A stretch of 64,000 bases of DNA from Mycobacterium yunnanensis (lineage in GTDB: Bacteria; Actinomycetota; Actinomycetes; Mycobacteriales; Mycobacteriaceae), in NCBI RefSeq assembly GCF_025823185.1, contig NZ_JACKVK010000022.1, positions 124,001-188,000 of the forward strand. The letters run 5' to 3'. The translations under genes were made by a program, and so were the position numbers. Of this stretch, positions 33,535 through 42,181 are shown in pieces; position 1 is the first letter of the stretch; each line of letters opens with the position of its first letter. Under the pieces are notes generated by a model. That model saw nothing but the letters and a program-made list of their open reading frames with translations. It was not told where the DNA came from and made no database searches.

Positions 33535-34683
33535 TCAGCGCCGCCCCCAGTCCCACGGTGGCGTGGTGAGCAGGGTCTGGTCGGCGATCAGCGTCTCGCC
33601 CCACTGTTTGTAGAGTTCGATCTCGCTCGCGCCGTCGACGTCGAGATGCTCTCGCAGTGCCGCGGAATGGGTCACGACCACGACCTGGGTCGCCGTCGCG
33701 GCCGCCCGGATCATCGCGGCAAGCGGCGCCACCAGGTCGGGGTGCAACGAGGTCTCGGGCTCGTTGAGCACCATCAGCGACGGCGGGCGGGGACTCAACA
33801 GTGCCGCGCCCCACAGCAGGAATCGCAGTGTGCCGTCGGACAATTCGGCCGCACGCAGCGGCCGTAGCATGCCGGGCTGACGCAACTGCAACTCGAATTG
33901 CCCGTCGTGGACGGCCACCGACAACTCGGCGCCGTCGAAGGCGTCGCCGACCGCCTGCGCCAGATCGCCCAACCCCACCTCGAGAATGGTCTGCACGGCG
34001 GCCGCCAGGTCGCCACCGTCGTCGGACAGCACCGGGGTCCTGGTGCCGACCTGGGGCCGGCGGGCCGGCGCGTCGGCGTCGACCCGGAAGCCGTCGTAGA
34101 ACCGCCAGTCGCGCAACCGGTCGCGCACCGAGGCCAGCTCGGGCAGGGCGAACTCGGCCAGCACGCTGCGATGGGTGGGCAGCGCGCGGGTGAGTTCGGT
34201 GAAACCGCGGCCCGCGTCGTCGGCGACCTCGGCGTGGTCGGCGCCGCGCCGGACCAGGGTTGCACTCGGTCGCAAACGCGGACCGGCGAACACCATCTCC
34301 CGCTTGATCTCCGGGTCCCGCGTGAACAACGACCTGGGGCCGGCGTACTGCGGCAGGCCCAAGTCGATCAGATAGCCCAGATCGTCGGAGGCGAAGCCAA
34401 GTTCCAGTGCCACGGGTCTGATCCGCACCGTGCCCTGCGCCTCGCCGGTGCGCCGCGTGGCCCCGGTGTTCTCCGGACCGGCCCACAGCACTGACTGCAG
34501 CCCACCCTCGCGTGCCAGCGAGCCGATCACCTCACCGCGCCCGCAGTCGGCCAGCAGCTTCAGGGCGCGATACACCGAGGACTTGCCCGTGCCGTTCGCG
34601 CCGGTGACGATCGTCAGCGCCGACAGCGGGACCACGACCTCGCGCAACGATCGGTACCCACGGATGGCCACGGTGTGCAGCAT
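33535..34683 (-). CDS. AAA-type ATPase, RecF/SMC-like
   Basis: 382 residues. Walker A GANGTGKSS (about residue 30) sits at the start of the first strand, as in RecF/SMC/OLD-type proteins. The Walker B/D-loop LMVLNEPETSLHPD (about 318) and HSAAL switch are at the C-terminal end, with an insertion between. It probably acts on DNA or on DNA repair complexes, but the family is broad. It is the third gene of TetR-dinB2-ATPase, starting 10 bases after dinB2 ends, so a link to lesion tolerance is plausible. Confidence 0.82.
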   Translation of the reverse strand: MLHTVAIRGYRSLREVVVPLSALTIVTGANGTGKSSVYRALKLLADCGRGEVIGSLAREGGLQSVLWAGPENTGATRRTGEAQGTVRIRPVALELGFASDDLGYLIDLGLPQYAGPRSLFTRDPEIKREMVFAGPRLRPSATLVRRGADHAEVADDAGRGFTELTRALPTHRSVLAEFALPELASVRDRLRDWRFYDGFRVDADAPARRPQVGTRTPVLSDDGGDLAAAVQTILEVGLGDLAQAVGDAFDGAELSVAVHDGQFELQLRQPGMLRPLRAAELSDGTLRFLLWGAALLSPRPPSLMVLNEPETSLHPDLVAPLAAMIRAAATATQVVVVTHSAALREHLDVDGASEIELYKQWGETLIADQTLLTTPPWDWGRR

Positions 34684-34693
34684 GCCGACGAGG

Positions 34694-35767
34694 TTAGGTG
34701 GCCGGCGCGGGTGCCGAGTTCGAGACCCCGGTGGGGACATCCGGTGGCATGACCAACTCCAGGCGGACGCCGAGCAGGCGGACGGGTCGGTCCAGCTCGA
34801 ACTGGTCGAGCACGGCGAGGGCGGTGTCGCGGATGACGGACTCGGTGACGCTCGGGGCCGCCAGCTTGCGAATCTTGGTCCTCGTGAAGAACGTCGAGGT
34901 GCGGACGGTGACGGCCACGCGGGTCACGGTGCGTCCCTGCTCGACGACTTCGGCGAGGGTCTGCCTGCTCAGCTCGACGATTGCCGCGTTCATCGCGGCC
35001 CGGTCGGTGAGGTCCTCGGCGAAGGTGATCACGTGACTGCGGGATCGAGGCACCCACGGCGTCGTGCTGACCTCGGTGTCACCGCCGCCCTTGGCCAGCA
35101 GCAGGATGCCGAGCCCCGTGCTGGGGCCGAATGCCGCGACGAGCACCTCGGCGTCGGTCGCGGCGAGATCGCCGACGGTGGTGATGCCAAGGGCGGCAAG
35201 TCGTTTGGTGGTCTTGGGTCCGACTCCCCAGAGGTCGCCGACGCCCCGGTCGCCCATCACCGCCATCCAGTTCTGGTCGTCGAGGCGGTAGATTCCGGCC
35301 GGCTTGCCGAAGCCGGTGGCCACCTTGGCGCGTTGCTTGTTGTCGCTGATGCCGACCGAGCACGACAGCCCGGTCCCGGCCTCGACGACGTCGCGGACGT
35401 GTTGGGCCAGTGCGTGGGGGTCGTCGACGTCGGCCCCGAGGTATGCCTCGTCCCAGCCCCACACCTCGAGGGGATGGCCGAGGTCGCGGAGCAACGCCAT
35501 CACCTCCGCCGACGCCGCGTCGTAGGCGTCGGGGTCCGACGGAAGGAACGTCGCCTCAGGGCACTTGCGCGCCGCCACCCGCAGCGGCATGCCCGCGTGC
35601 ACGCCGCGCTTGCGTGCCTCGTAGGACGCGCAGGTCACCACCTTGCGCGGTTCGGTGGGGTCGCCGTTGCCGCCGACGATCACCGGCAGGCCGACGAGGT
35701 CGGGCCTGCGCCGCAGTTCGACCGACGCGAGGAACTGGTCGAGGTCGACGTGCAGCACCCAGGCCAT
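34694..35767 (-). CDS. dinB2: Y-family DNA polymerase IV, DinB2 type
   Basis: 357 residues. The metal-binding Asp is in HVDLDQFLASVE (residues 6-17) and the second acidic cluster in WDEAYLGAD (about 106). HhH motifs occur around GVGPKTTKRLAALGI, and the little-finger domain follows. At residue 13, where most DinB proteins have the Phe/Tyr steric gate, there is Leu. The M. smegmatis DinB2, which has Leu there, incorporates ribonucleotides. No C-terminal beta-clamp motif is obvious. Matches Rv3056 in position. Six bases separate it from the upstream TetR gene. Confidence 0.93.
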   Translation of the reverse strand: MAWVLHVDLDQFLASVELRRRPDLVGLPVIVGGNGDPTEPRKVVTCASYEARKRGVHAGMPLRVAARKCPEATFLPSDPDAYDAASAEVMALLRDLGHPLEVWGWDEAYLGADVDDPHALAQHVRDVVEAGTGLSCSVGISDNKQRAKVATGFGKPAGIYRLDDQNWMAVMGDRGVGDLWGVGPKTTKRLAALGITTVGDLAATDAEVLVAAFGPSTGLGILLLAKGGGDTEVSTTPWVPRSRSHVITFAEDLTDRAAMNAAIVELSRQTLAEVVEQGRTVTRVAVTVRTSTFFTRTKIRKLAAPSVTESVIRDTALAVLDQFELDRPVRLLGVRLELVMPPDVPTGVSNSAPAPAT

Positions 35768-35773
35768 GGGCCA

Positions 35774-36382
35774 CTAGTTCCCGCAGAGCTTGCGCGCCAA
35801 GCTTTCCCATCCGTCACCTTGGCGGTCGAGATCGTGCCCGAGATCTTCGACCGAGTGGGTGACGTAGTCGGCGTCCAGCAGCGACAGCAGCGCCTGGGTT
35901 TGTGCCTCCAGGTCTCCGGAGGTGCCCGCGGACTCGAGCAGCATCCGCACGTGGGTGCGGTGCAGCGAGGCCGGTGCGTTGAAGCGCATGTGGGGATCGG
36001 TGTTGGCGTCGGCGAGCAGCGCGCGGTGATCCCAGACGAACTGCAGACGTTCCCGTCCGTAGGCGATGAGCCTGGTCAGCGGCGGAGCGCCGGGGCCAAG
36101 CGGTGGGGGACCGAACATGAACGCGCGTTGCTCGACCTTCTCGTCCTCGTCGAGGAGAACGATCATCAGGCCGGCGCGGCTGCCGAAGCGGCGGAACAGG
36201 GTGCCCTTGCCGACCCCCGCGGCGGCGGCGACGTCGTCCATCGTGACGGTGTCGGCCCCGTGCTCGTCGATGAGCCGCCGGGCGGCGGCCAGCAGGAGGG
36301 CCCGGTTGCGGGCCGCGTCGCCGCGTTCGACCGGCGCGGACTCGGTGACCGGAAGCCCGACCAGCCCGCCAGCTTCGCTCAT
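35774..36382 (-). CDS. TetR-family regulator upstream of dinB2
   Basis: 202 residues, Rv3055 by position. The helix-turn-helix spans about residues 25-70 with VTMDDVAAAAGVGKGTLFRRFGSRAGL split there. It is the first gene of an operon with dinB2 and the ATPase, and divergent from the FMN reductase gene. A 14-base perfect palindrome lies between the two starts. No mycobacterial LexA box is seen in this region, so the polymerase is probably controlled by this protein rather than by the SOS response. Confidence 0.88.
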   Translation of the reverse strand: MSEAGGLVGLPVTESAPVERGDAARNRALLLAAARRLIDEHGADTVTMDDVAAAAGVGKGTLFRRFGSRAGLMIVLLDEDEKVEQRAFMFGPPPLGPGAPPLTRLIAYGRERLQFVWDHRALLADANTDPHMRFNAPASLHRTHVRMLLESAGTSGDLEAQTQALLSLLDADYVTHSVEDLGHDLDRQGDGWESLARKLCGN

Positions 36383-36411
36383 GCCTGCACTTTAGCTCAG
36401 CCGGAATCAAT

Positions 36412-36425
36412 CGGACCGCGGTCCG
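36412..36425. promoter_or_regulatory. Perfect 14-bp palindrome, probable TetR operator
   Basis: CGGACCGCGGTCCG is fully self-complementary and lies between the divergent TetR and FMN reductase genes. It sits just before a TATGCT -10-like element (36428-36433), where bound repressor would block both promoters. Confidence 0.7.
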
Positions 36426-36474
36426 GTTATGCTGTGGGAAGATCGGGACGAATCGACCGAAAGGGTTCAAGAAC

Positions 36475-37017
36475 ATGGCAGACGTGAAGATCCTCGTACT
36501 CGTCGGCAGCCTCCGCGCGGGATCGCTGAATCGCCAGCTGGCGCAGGTGGCGAGCGAGTCGGCGCCGGCGGGAGTGTCGCTGCAGCCGTTCGACCGGCTG
36601 GGCGAACTGCCCTTCTACAACGAAGACGTCGACGGTGACGGGGTGGCCGAAGCGGTCGAGGCGCTGCGCCTGGCGGCCGCTGAGGCCGACGCCGCGCTGG
36701 TGGTCACCCCCGAGTACAACGGCAGCATCCCCGGCGTGCTGAAGAACGCGATCGACTGGCTCTCGCGGCCCTACGGCAACGGCGCGCTCAACGGCAAGCC
36801 GCTGGCCGTCATCGGCACCGCGCTGGGGCAGTACGGCGGGGTGTGGGCCCACGACGAGACCCGCAAGTCCTTTGGCATTGCCGGCCCTCGCGTCGTCGAG
36901 GACGTCAAGCTGTCGCTTCCGGCGGCGATCTTCGAGGACAAGCATCCGCGGGAGACCGCCGACGTGGTCCAGCAGGTCCGCGAGGTGGTGGAGAAGCTGG
37001 CCGCCGAAGTCAGCTGA
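36475..37017 (+). CDS. NADPH-dependent FMN reductase-like flavoprotein
   Basis: 180 residues, Rv3054c by position. Flavodoxin-like fold: the N-terminal phosphate loop GSLRAGSLNRQLA (about residue 9) and the family motif TPEYNGSIPGVLKNAIDWLSRP split over about 78-99. It should reduce FMN or quinones with NAD(P)H in the cytosol. Its promoter overlaps the palindrome controlled by the TetR gene. A strong terminator follows it, separating it from nrdH. Confidence 0.9.
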   Translation: MADVKILVLVGSLRAGSLNRQLAQVASESAPAGVSLQPFDRLGELPFYNEDVDGDGVAEAVEALRLAAAEADAALVVTPEYNGSIPGVLKNAIDWLSRPYGNGALNGKPLAVIGTALGQYGGVWAHDETRKSFGIAGPRVVEDVKLSLPAAIFEDKHPRETADVVQQVREVVEKLAAEVS

Positions 37018-37042
37018 CAGACGGCTGACGTCTCTCACCACG

Positions 37043-37079
37043 GCCGCCGGCGACCCCCGAATAAGGGGTCGTCGGCGGC
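37043..37079 (+). terminator. Rho-independent terminator after the FMN reductase gene
   Basis: A 15-bp stem with one G-U pair (37043-37057 with 37065-37079) encloses the loop CGAATAA and is followed by TTTG. It ends the FMN reductase transcript. Confidence 0.8.
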
Positions 37080-37472
37080 TTTGCTGTGGATGGAGCCTGT
37101 GGAGAACCTGTCGGGGGGTGGTGGTAGACCTGTCGTCATGGCACGACACGGAGGGATTCGCACGCCCGACACGCCGGGAGGTTCGACGAGATGTGGGCTT
37201 ACGACCAGGGAATTCCATCAATGTCGTTCAGAACATCTTGTATCTCTTCGGAATGTCGGCCACTAGGTGTAGTGTTCTGCAGACCGACAGGCCCCCACGG
37301 TACGTGTACCGCGTCAGGTCAGTCGGAGTTCGGGAACCAGGCGAATCGGGAGGATTCAGCCGGCGGTCCCCGGGCTTCGACGGCAGGAATTCGACGGGTC
37401 GCCGGGCTGCTGAACTAAATGGGGATAGCAGTAGCCAGTTAGATAGCCTTCGAAAGAGGAGTCGCGCCGAAG
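37080..37472 (+). promoter_or_regulatory. Long nrdHIE upstream region
   Basis: After the terminator, about 390 bases hold no convincing gene. The middle is AT-richer than its surroundings (about 37210-37280) and contains the NrdR-like box at 37260. A second inverted repeat GGTAC-GT-GTACC lies at 37299-37310, and AAGAGGAG before nrdH is the ribosome site. The length suggests several regulators or a long 5' untranslated leader. Confidence 0.5.
37260..37275. promoter_or_regulatory. nrdH: NrdR box upstream of nrdHIE
   Basis: CCACTAGGTGTAGTGT contains CACTA-N4-TAGTG, the inverted repeat of the NrdR consensus (ACACTATATATAGTGT). NrdR represses ribonucleotide reductase genes when dATP is high. Twelve of 16 bases are shared with the box before nrdF at 47483. 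Confidence 0.7.
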
Positions 37473-37718
37473 ATGACCGTCACCGTCTATACCAAGCCCG
37501 CCTGCGTCCAGTGCAACGCCACCTACAAGGCGCTCGACAAGCAGGGCATCGCGTACGAGGTCGTCGACATCACCGAGGTCCCGGAAGCGCGTGACTACGT
37601 CATGGCGCTCGGCTACCTGCAGGCCCCCGTGGTCGTCGCCGGCGCCGACCACTGGTCGGGCTTCCGTCCGGACCGCATCAAGCTGCTGTCCGGCGCCACC
37701 GCCACCGCCACCGCCTGA
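37473..37718 (+). CDS. nrdH: Glutaredoxin-like NrdH redoxin
   Basis: 81 residues. The active-site dithiol CVQC (residues 11-14) and the C-terminal SGFRPDRIK are typical of NrdH, which takes electrons from thioredoxin reductase and reduces class Ib ribonucleotide reductase. The ATG has AAGAGGAG upstream. First gene of nrdH-nrdI-nrdE, Rv3053c in M. tuberculosis. Confidence 0.97.
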   Translation: MTVTVYTKPACVQCNATYKALDKQGIAYEVVDITEVPEARDYVMALGYLQAPVVVAGADHWSGFRPDRIKLLSGATATATA

Positions 37719-37753
37719 TCGAGATCGACCCGGCGGGTAGGAGAGGAGGAGCG

Positions 37754-38197
37754 GTGGGCAACCTGGTCTACTTCTCCAGCGTCTCGGAGAACACGCACCG
37801 CTTCGTCGAGAAGCTGGAGCTGCCCGCCATCCGCATTCCCCTGCGCGACCGCATCCGGGTGAGCGAGCCCTACGTGCTGGTACTGCCGACCTACGGTGGC
37901 GGTCACGCCAACGGACCCGACCCCAATGCCGGGGGCTACGTTCCCAAACAAGTCATCGGCTTCCTCAACGACGAACACAACCGGTCGTTGATCCGCGGCG
38001 TCATCGCCGCGGGCAACACCAACTTCGGTGCCGAATTCGGCTATGCCGGAGACGTCGTCTCACGCAAGTGCGGCGTCCCCTACCTCTATCGCTTCGAACT
38101 CATGGGCACCACCGACGACGTCTTCGCCGTCCGCGCGGGGCTTGCCGACTTCTGGAAGGACCAGACGTGTCACCAACCGTCACTGCAGAACCTTTGA
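37754..38197 (+). CDS. nrdI: Flavodoxin-like NrdI
   Basis: 147 residues from a GTG after GGAGAGGAGGAG. The FMN phosphate loop is SSVSENTHRFV (residues 8-18), and the 50s loop near YGGGHANGPDPNAGGYVPKQV split at about 52-72 is that of NrdI. It supplies the oxidant that builds the dimanganese-tyrosyl cofactor in NrdF. It is encoded between nrdH and nrdE and overlaps nrdE by 31 bases. Rv3052c equivalent. Confidence 0.97.
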   Translation: MGNLVYFSSVSENTHRFVEKLELPAIRIPLRDRIRVSEPYVLVLPTYGGGHANGPDPNAGGYVPKQVIGFLNDEHNRSLIRGVIAAGNTNFGAEFGYAGDVVSRKCGVPYLYRFELMGTTDDVFAVRAGLADFWKDQTCHQPSLQNL

Positions 38198-40335
38198 CCA
38201 CCACCGGCGTTCACGCGCTCCCGGGGGAAACCGACTACCACGCGCTCAACGCGATGCTCAACCTGTACGACAAGGACGGCAAGATCCAGTTCGACAAGGA
38301 TCGCGAAGCCGCCAATCAGTACTTCCTGCAGCACGTCAACCAGAACACCGTCTTCTTTCACAGCCAGGACGAGAAGCTCGACTACCTGATCGAGAAGGAC
38401 TACTACGAGCGCGAGGTGCTCGACCAGTACTCCCGCAACTTCGTCAAGTCGCTGCTGGACCGCGCCTACGCCAAGAAGTTCCGCTTCCCGACGTTCCTGG
38501 GCGCGTTCAAGTACTACACGTCATACACCCTGAAGACCTTCGACGGAAAGCGCTACCTGGAGCGCTTCGAGGACCGCGTCGTCATGGTGGCACTGACCCT
38601 GGCCGCCGGTGACACCATGCTCGCCGAGAAGCTGGTCGAGGAGATCATCGACGGCCGCTTCCAGCCGGCCACCCCGACGTTCCTGAACTCGGGCAAGAAG
38701 CAGCGCGGCGAGCCGGTGTCGTGCTTCTTGCTCCGCATTGAGGACAACATGGAGTCCATCGGGCGCTCCATCAACTCCGCGCTGCAGCTGTCCAAGCGCG
38801 GTGGCGGAGTGGCGTTGCTGCTGAGCAACATTCGTGAGCACGGTGCGCCGATCAAGAACATCGAGAACCAGAGCTCGGGTGTCATCCCGATCATGAAGCT
38901 GCTCGAGGACTCGTTCTCCTACGCCAACCAGCTCGGTGCCCGCCAGGGCGCCGGTGCGGTGTACCTGCACGCGCACCACCCCGACATCTACCGCTTCCTC
39001 GACACCAAGCGCGAGAACGCCGACGAGAAGATTCGCATCAAGACGCTGTCCCTCGGCGTGGTGATCCCGGACATCACCTTCGAGCTGGCCAAGAAGAACG
39101 AGGACATGTACCTGTTCTCGCCGTACGACGTCGAGCGTGTGTACGGGATGCCGTTCGCCGACATCTCGGTGACCGAGAAGTACTACGAGATGGTCGACGA
39201 CGCCCGGATCCGCAAGACGAAGATCAAGGCGCGCGAGTTCTTCCAGACCCTGGCCGAGCTGCAGTTCGAGTCCGGCTACCCGTACATCATGTACGAGGAC
39301 ACCGTGAACCGGGCCAACCCGATCGAGGGCAAAATCACGCACAGCAACCTGTGCTCGGAGATCCTTCAGGTCTCCACGCCGTCGCTGTTCAACGACGACC
39401 TCAGCTACGCCAAGGTGGGCAAGGACATCTCCTGCAACCTCGGTTCGCTGAACATCGCCAAGGCGATGGACTCGCCGGACTTCGCGCAGACCATCGAGAC
39501 GTCGATCCGCGGGTTGACGGCGGTCAGCGACCAGACGCACATCTGGTCGGTGCCGTCGATCGAGCAGGGCAACAACGATTCCCATGCGATCGGCCTCGGT
39601 CAGATGAACCTGCACGGGTACTTGGCCCGCGAGCGCATCCTCTACGGCTCCGAAGAGGGCGTCGACTTCACCAACATGTACTTCTACACCGTGCTGTATC
39701 ACGCACTGCGGGCGAGCAACCGCATCGCGATCGAGCGCGGTACGGCGTTCGGCGGCTTCGAACGCTCCAAGTACAAGTCGGGGGAGTTCTTCGACAAGTA
39801 CACCGAGCAGGTGTGGGAGCCGGCCACCCAGCGGGTGCGGGAACTGTTCGCGGACGCGGGCATTCGCATTCCGACGCAGGAGGACTGGAAGCGGTTGAAG
39901 GAGTCGGTGCAGCAGCACGGCATCTACAACCAGAACCTGCAGGCCGTGCCGCCGACGGGGTCGATCAGCTACATCAACCACTCCACCAGCTCGATCCACC
40001 CGGTGGCGAGCAAGATCGAAATCCGCAAGGAAGGCAAGATCGGTCGCGTCTACTACCCGGCGCCGTACCTGACCAACGACAACCTGGAGTACTACCAGGA
40101 TGCCTACGAAATCGGCTACGAGAAGATCATCGACACCTACGCCGCGGCCACCCAGCACGTCGACCAGGGTCTGTCGCTGACGTTGTTCTTCAAGGACACC
40201 GCCACCACGCGCGACGTCAACAAGGCGCAGATCTACGCCTGGCGCAAGGGCATCAAGACGCTGTACTACATCCGCCTGCGCCAGATGGCGTTGGAGGGCA
40301 CCGAGGTGGAGGGCTGCGTCAGCTGCATGTTGTGA
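38167..40335 (+). CDS. nrdE: Class Ib ribonucleotide reductase alpha subunit NrdE
   Basis: 722 residues from the GTG at 38167, close to the M. tuberculosis NrdE (Rv3051c). Typical blocks: TPTFLNSGKKQRGEPVSCFL with the first active-site Cys (about residue 188), NLCSEI with the thiyl-radical Cys (about 396), IGLGQMNLHG, and the C-terminal redox pair in GCVSCML. It reduces ribonucleoside diphosphates with NrdF. There is no ATP-cone activity domain, as expected for class Ib. The start lies inside nrdI, so the two are translationally coupled. A long antisense open frame here is a shadow of codon bias. Confidence 0.97.
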   Translation: MSPTVTAEPLTTTGVHALPGETDYHALNAMLNLYDKDGKIQFDKDREAANQYFLQHVNQNTVFFHSQDEKLDYLIEKDYYEREVLDQYSRNFVKSLLDRAYAKKFRFPTFLGAFKYYTSYTLKTFDGKRYLERFEDRVVMVALTLAAGDTMLAEKLVEEIIDGRFQPATPTFLNSGKKQRGEPVSCFLLRIEDNMESIGRSINSALQLSKRGGGVALLLSNIREHGAPIKNIENQSSGVIPIMKLLEDSFSYANQLGARQGAGAVYLHAHHPDIYRFLDTKRENADEKIRIKTLSLGVVIPDITFELAKKNEDMYLFSPYDVERVYGMPFADISVTEKYYEMVDDARIRKTKIKAREFFQTLAELQFESGYPYIMYEDTVNRANPIEGKITHSNLCSEILQVSTPSLFNDDLSYAKVGKDISCNLGSLNIAKAMDSPDFAQTIETSIRGLTAVSDQTHIWSVPSIEQGNNDSHAIGLGQMNLHGYLARERILYGSEEGVDFTNMYFYTVLYHALRASNRIAIERGTAFGGFERSKYKSGEFFDKYTEQVWEPATQRVRELFADAGIRIPTQEDWKRLKESVQQHGIYNQNLQAVPPTGSISYINHSTSSIHPVASKIEIRKEGKIGRVYYPAPYLTNDNLEYYQDAYEIGYEKIIDTYAAATQHVDQGLSLTLFFKDTATTRDVNKAQIYAWRKGIKTLYYIRLRQMALEGTEVEGCVSCML

Positions 40336-40358
40336 CGCCCGACGCGTGAGACTGCCCT

Positions 40359-40391
40359 GAGGGTTGCGACTCGACGAGAATCGCAACCCTC
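40359..40391 (+). terminator. Hairpin after nrdE
   Basis: GAGGGTTGCGA (40359-40369) pairs perfectly with TCGCAACCCTC (40381-40391) around an 11-base loop. It lies 24 bases after the nrdE stop. There is no U run, as is common in mycobacteria, but the position fits termination. Confidence 0.65.
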
Positions 40392-40502
40392 GGTGCATGT
40401 TCAGGGTCAGGCCCCGCCCCGGGCAATGAGTTTTCAGGCGCGGCGTGGTCTGTCCCTTCGACGGTGTCCAGCGGGACGCCGACGACGCCTTGGAGGCCGC
40501 CC

Positions 40503-40898
40503 GTGCACACGACGATGTTCGTCAACCTTCCCGTCGCCGACGTCGACCGCTCGCGAGAGTTCTTCGGCAGCCTCGGGTATTCGTTCAACGAGCGATTCAG
40601 CAGTGACAACGCGGTCACCGTAGTGCTGGGCGACAACCACTTCGTCATGCTCCTGGCGCGGGAGGCCTTCGACTCGTTGCACCCGGTGCGGACCGCCGAC
40701 GCGTCGACCAAGGAGTGCGTCGTCTGTCTTGGCGTCGACTCCCGCGCCGCGGTGGACGCTCTGGTCGATCGCGCCATCGCCGCGGGCGGCACCGAGGGCG
40801 ACGCCGAAGATCACGGCACCATGTATGGACGCAGCTACAACGACCTGGACGGCCACTCCTGGCAGATCTTCTGGATCGACTCCGCGGCCGCGCCCTAG
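40503..40898 (+). CDS. Glyoxalase/VOC-superfamily protein
   Basis: 131 residues from the GTG at 40503, which has TTGGAGG seven bases upstream. An ATG further upstream lacks this. Paired beta-alpha-beta modules: FVNLPVADVDRSREFFGSLGYSFN at the start (split at about residues 6-29) and YGRSYNDLDGHSWQIFWID at the end, which includes the usual metal Glu/His-type positions (His in DGHSW). Members include glyoxalases, extradiol dioxygenases and lactoylglutathione lyases. The exact reaction cannot be told. Confidence 0.85.
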   Translation: MHTTMFVNLPVADVDRSREFFGSLGYSFNERFSSDNAVTVVLGDNHFVMLLAREAFDSLHPVRTADASTKECVVCLGVDSRAAVDALVDRAIAAGGTEGDAEDHGTMYGRSYNDLDGHSWQIFWIDSAAAP

Positions 40899-40975
40899 GG
40901 TCATGCGACGCCGAGTGGCCAGCTGTCGCACGGCAATTGCCGATGAGCGCGCCCTAACTGGCCATTCGGCGCGGA

Positions 40976-41362
40976 TCAGCCTTCGCGAGCCTGATCCTCC
41001 CGCATTGCCTTGACGCGGCGTTCCTCGCGCAGCACGGCCTGGTAGCTCTCGCGCTCGGCGACCAGCCAGTCGGGCTTCTCCTCCAGCAGCGCGGCGATCT
41101 GCTCGGTCGTCAGCGCCTCGGTGACCCCGCCACGCCCGAGACCGGCAATCGACACGCCCAGCTTCGCCGCGACGAGGTTCTTCGGATGGGGGCCGTCCTT
41201 GCGGAGGTCCTTGAGCCACTGTGGCGGATCGTCCTGCAGGGCGGCGAGCTCGGCCCGGGTGATGGCGTTCTCCTGAAACTCCACGGGCGTCGCGGGCAGG
41301 TAGACGTCGAGCTTCTTCGCCGCGGTGGCGGGTTTCATGGACTGCGCGTTCGGCCTGCTCAT
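40976..41362 (-). CDS. DUF5997-family conserved actinobacterial protein
   Basis: 128 residues from the ATG at 41362. A compact charged protein with KPATAAKKLDVYLPATP at the N terminus, then ITRAELAALQDDPPQWLKDLRK and a C-terminal coiled region with ERESYQAVLREERRVKAMRED. It has no membrane segment or signal. I recognise it as the small DUF5997 family often found beside a LysR substrate-binding-like gene, exactly as here (divergent, 29 bases apart). Function unknown. Confidence 0.7.
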   Translation of the reverse strand: MSRPNAQSMKPATAAKKLDVYLPATPVEFQENAITRAELAALQDDPPQWLKDLRKDGPHPKNLVAAKLGVSIAGLGRGGVTEALTTEQIAALLEEKPDWLVAERESYQAVLREERRVKAMREDQAREG

Positions 41363-41391
41363 GACGGGAATGCTATCGGTAGCCTGGGTCG

Positions 41392-42123
41392 GTGGCCTCA
41401 TCCTCGCCGACCTCCGCGGCTGCGCTCGTGGTGGGGTACGTCCCGGGTGTGACGCCGGGAAAGTGGGCCCGGACGTGGACTCGACGCCACCCCGACGTCC
41501 CCCTTGAGCTGCGCCCCGTCACCGCGGCCGACGCCGCCGAGGCGGTACGCACCGGCCTGGTGCACGTCGCGCTGCTCCGCCCGCCTGCCGACCCGTCCGC
41601 ACTGGCGCTCATCCCGCTCTACGAAGAGACGACGGTGGTCGTGGTGCCCACCGATCATCTGCTGTCCGCCGCCGACGCCGTCACCGCCGCGGATGTCGAC
41701 GGCGAATTGGTGCTCGTACCGCTCGACGACGTCGTCGCGTGGGACGCGCACCCCGGGACGAATGCCGAGCATCGTCCCGAAACAGTGGGGGACGCAACCG
41801 AACTGGTCGCGGCCGGGGTCGGCGTGCTCGTCGTCCCGCAGTCACTGGCCAGGCTGCACCATCGCAAGGACCTCACCTACCGACCGGTCGTCGACGCCCC
41901 CACCTGCCCGGTCGCCCTCGCCGTGCCGGCGGGGGAGCAGCCGGCGCTGGTCGCCGAGTTCATCGGCGTCGTCCGCGGCCGCACTCCTGGCTCGTCGCGC
42001 GGGCAGGCGGGGGCCGCACCAAAGCGCACCGCACGGGAGAAGACATTGGCCAAGCAGGCCGCTCGCGCCGCCGCGGGAAAGGTCGCCCGTACACCGGGAC
42101 CGACCAAGCGCGGCCTCCGCTGA
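41392..42123 (+). CDS. LysR substrate-binding-domain protein without DNA-binding domain
   Basis: 243 residues. It begins straight into the effector-binding fold (VVGYVPGVTPGKWARTW, then LRPPADPSALALIPLYEE and GVGVLVVPQSLARL) that normally follows a winged helix in LysR regulators; the winged helix is missing. A basic C-terminal tail (GQAGAAPKRTAREKTLAKQAARAAAGK region) could contact nucleic acid. It is divergent from the DUF5997 gene, suggesting a two-protein unit. The GTG start appears leaderless, with TAGCCT at about 41379-41384. Confidence 0.75.
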   Translation: MASSSPTSAAALVVGYVPGVTPGKWARTWTRRHPDVPLELRPVTAADAAEAVRTGLVHVALLRPPADPSALALIPLYEETTVVVVPTDHLLSAADAVTAADVDGELVLVPLDDVVAWDAHPGTNAEHRPETVGDATELVAAGVGVLVVPQSLARLHHRKDLTYRPVVDAPTCPVALAVPAGEQPALVAEFIGVVRGRTPGSSRGQAGAAPKRTAREKTLAKQAARAAAGKVARTPGPTKRGLR

Positions 42124-42181
42124 CGTCTCGCGGCCGATAAATCAGTGGAATCCGCGCGGCCCGTGGGTCACCCTCGTAGGC

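Noticed and set aside
38521..40398. Long antisense frame opposite nrdE
   Set aside because: NrdE is unambiguous on the plus strand. The antisense frame is a by-product of codon bias.
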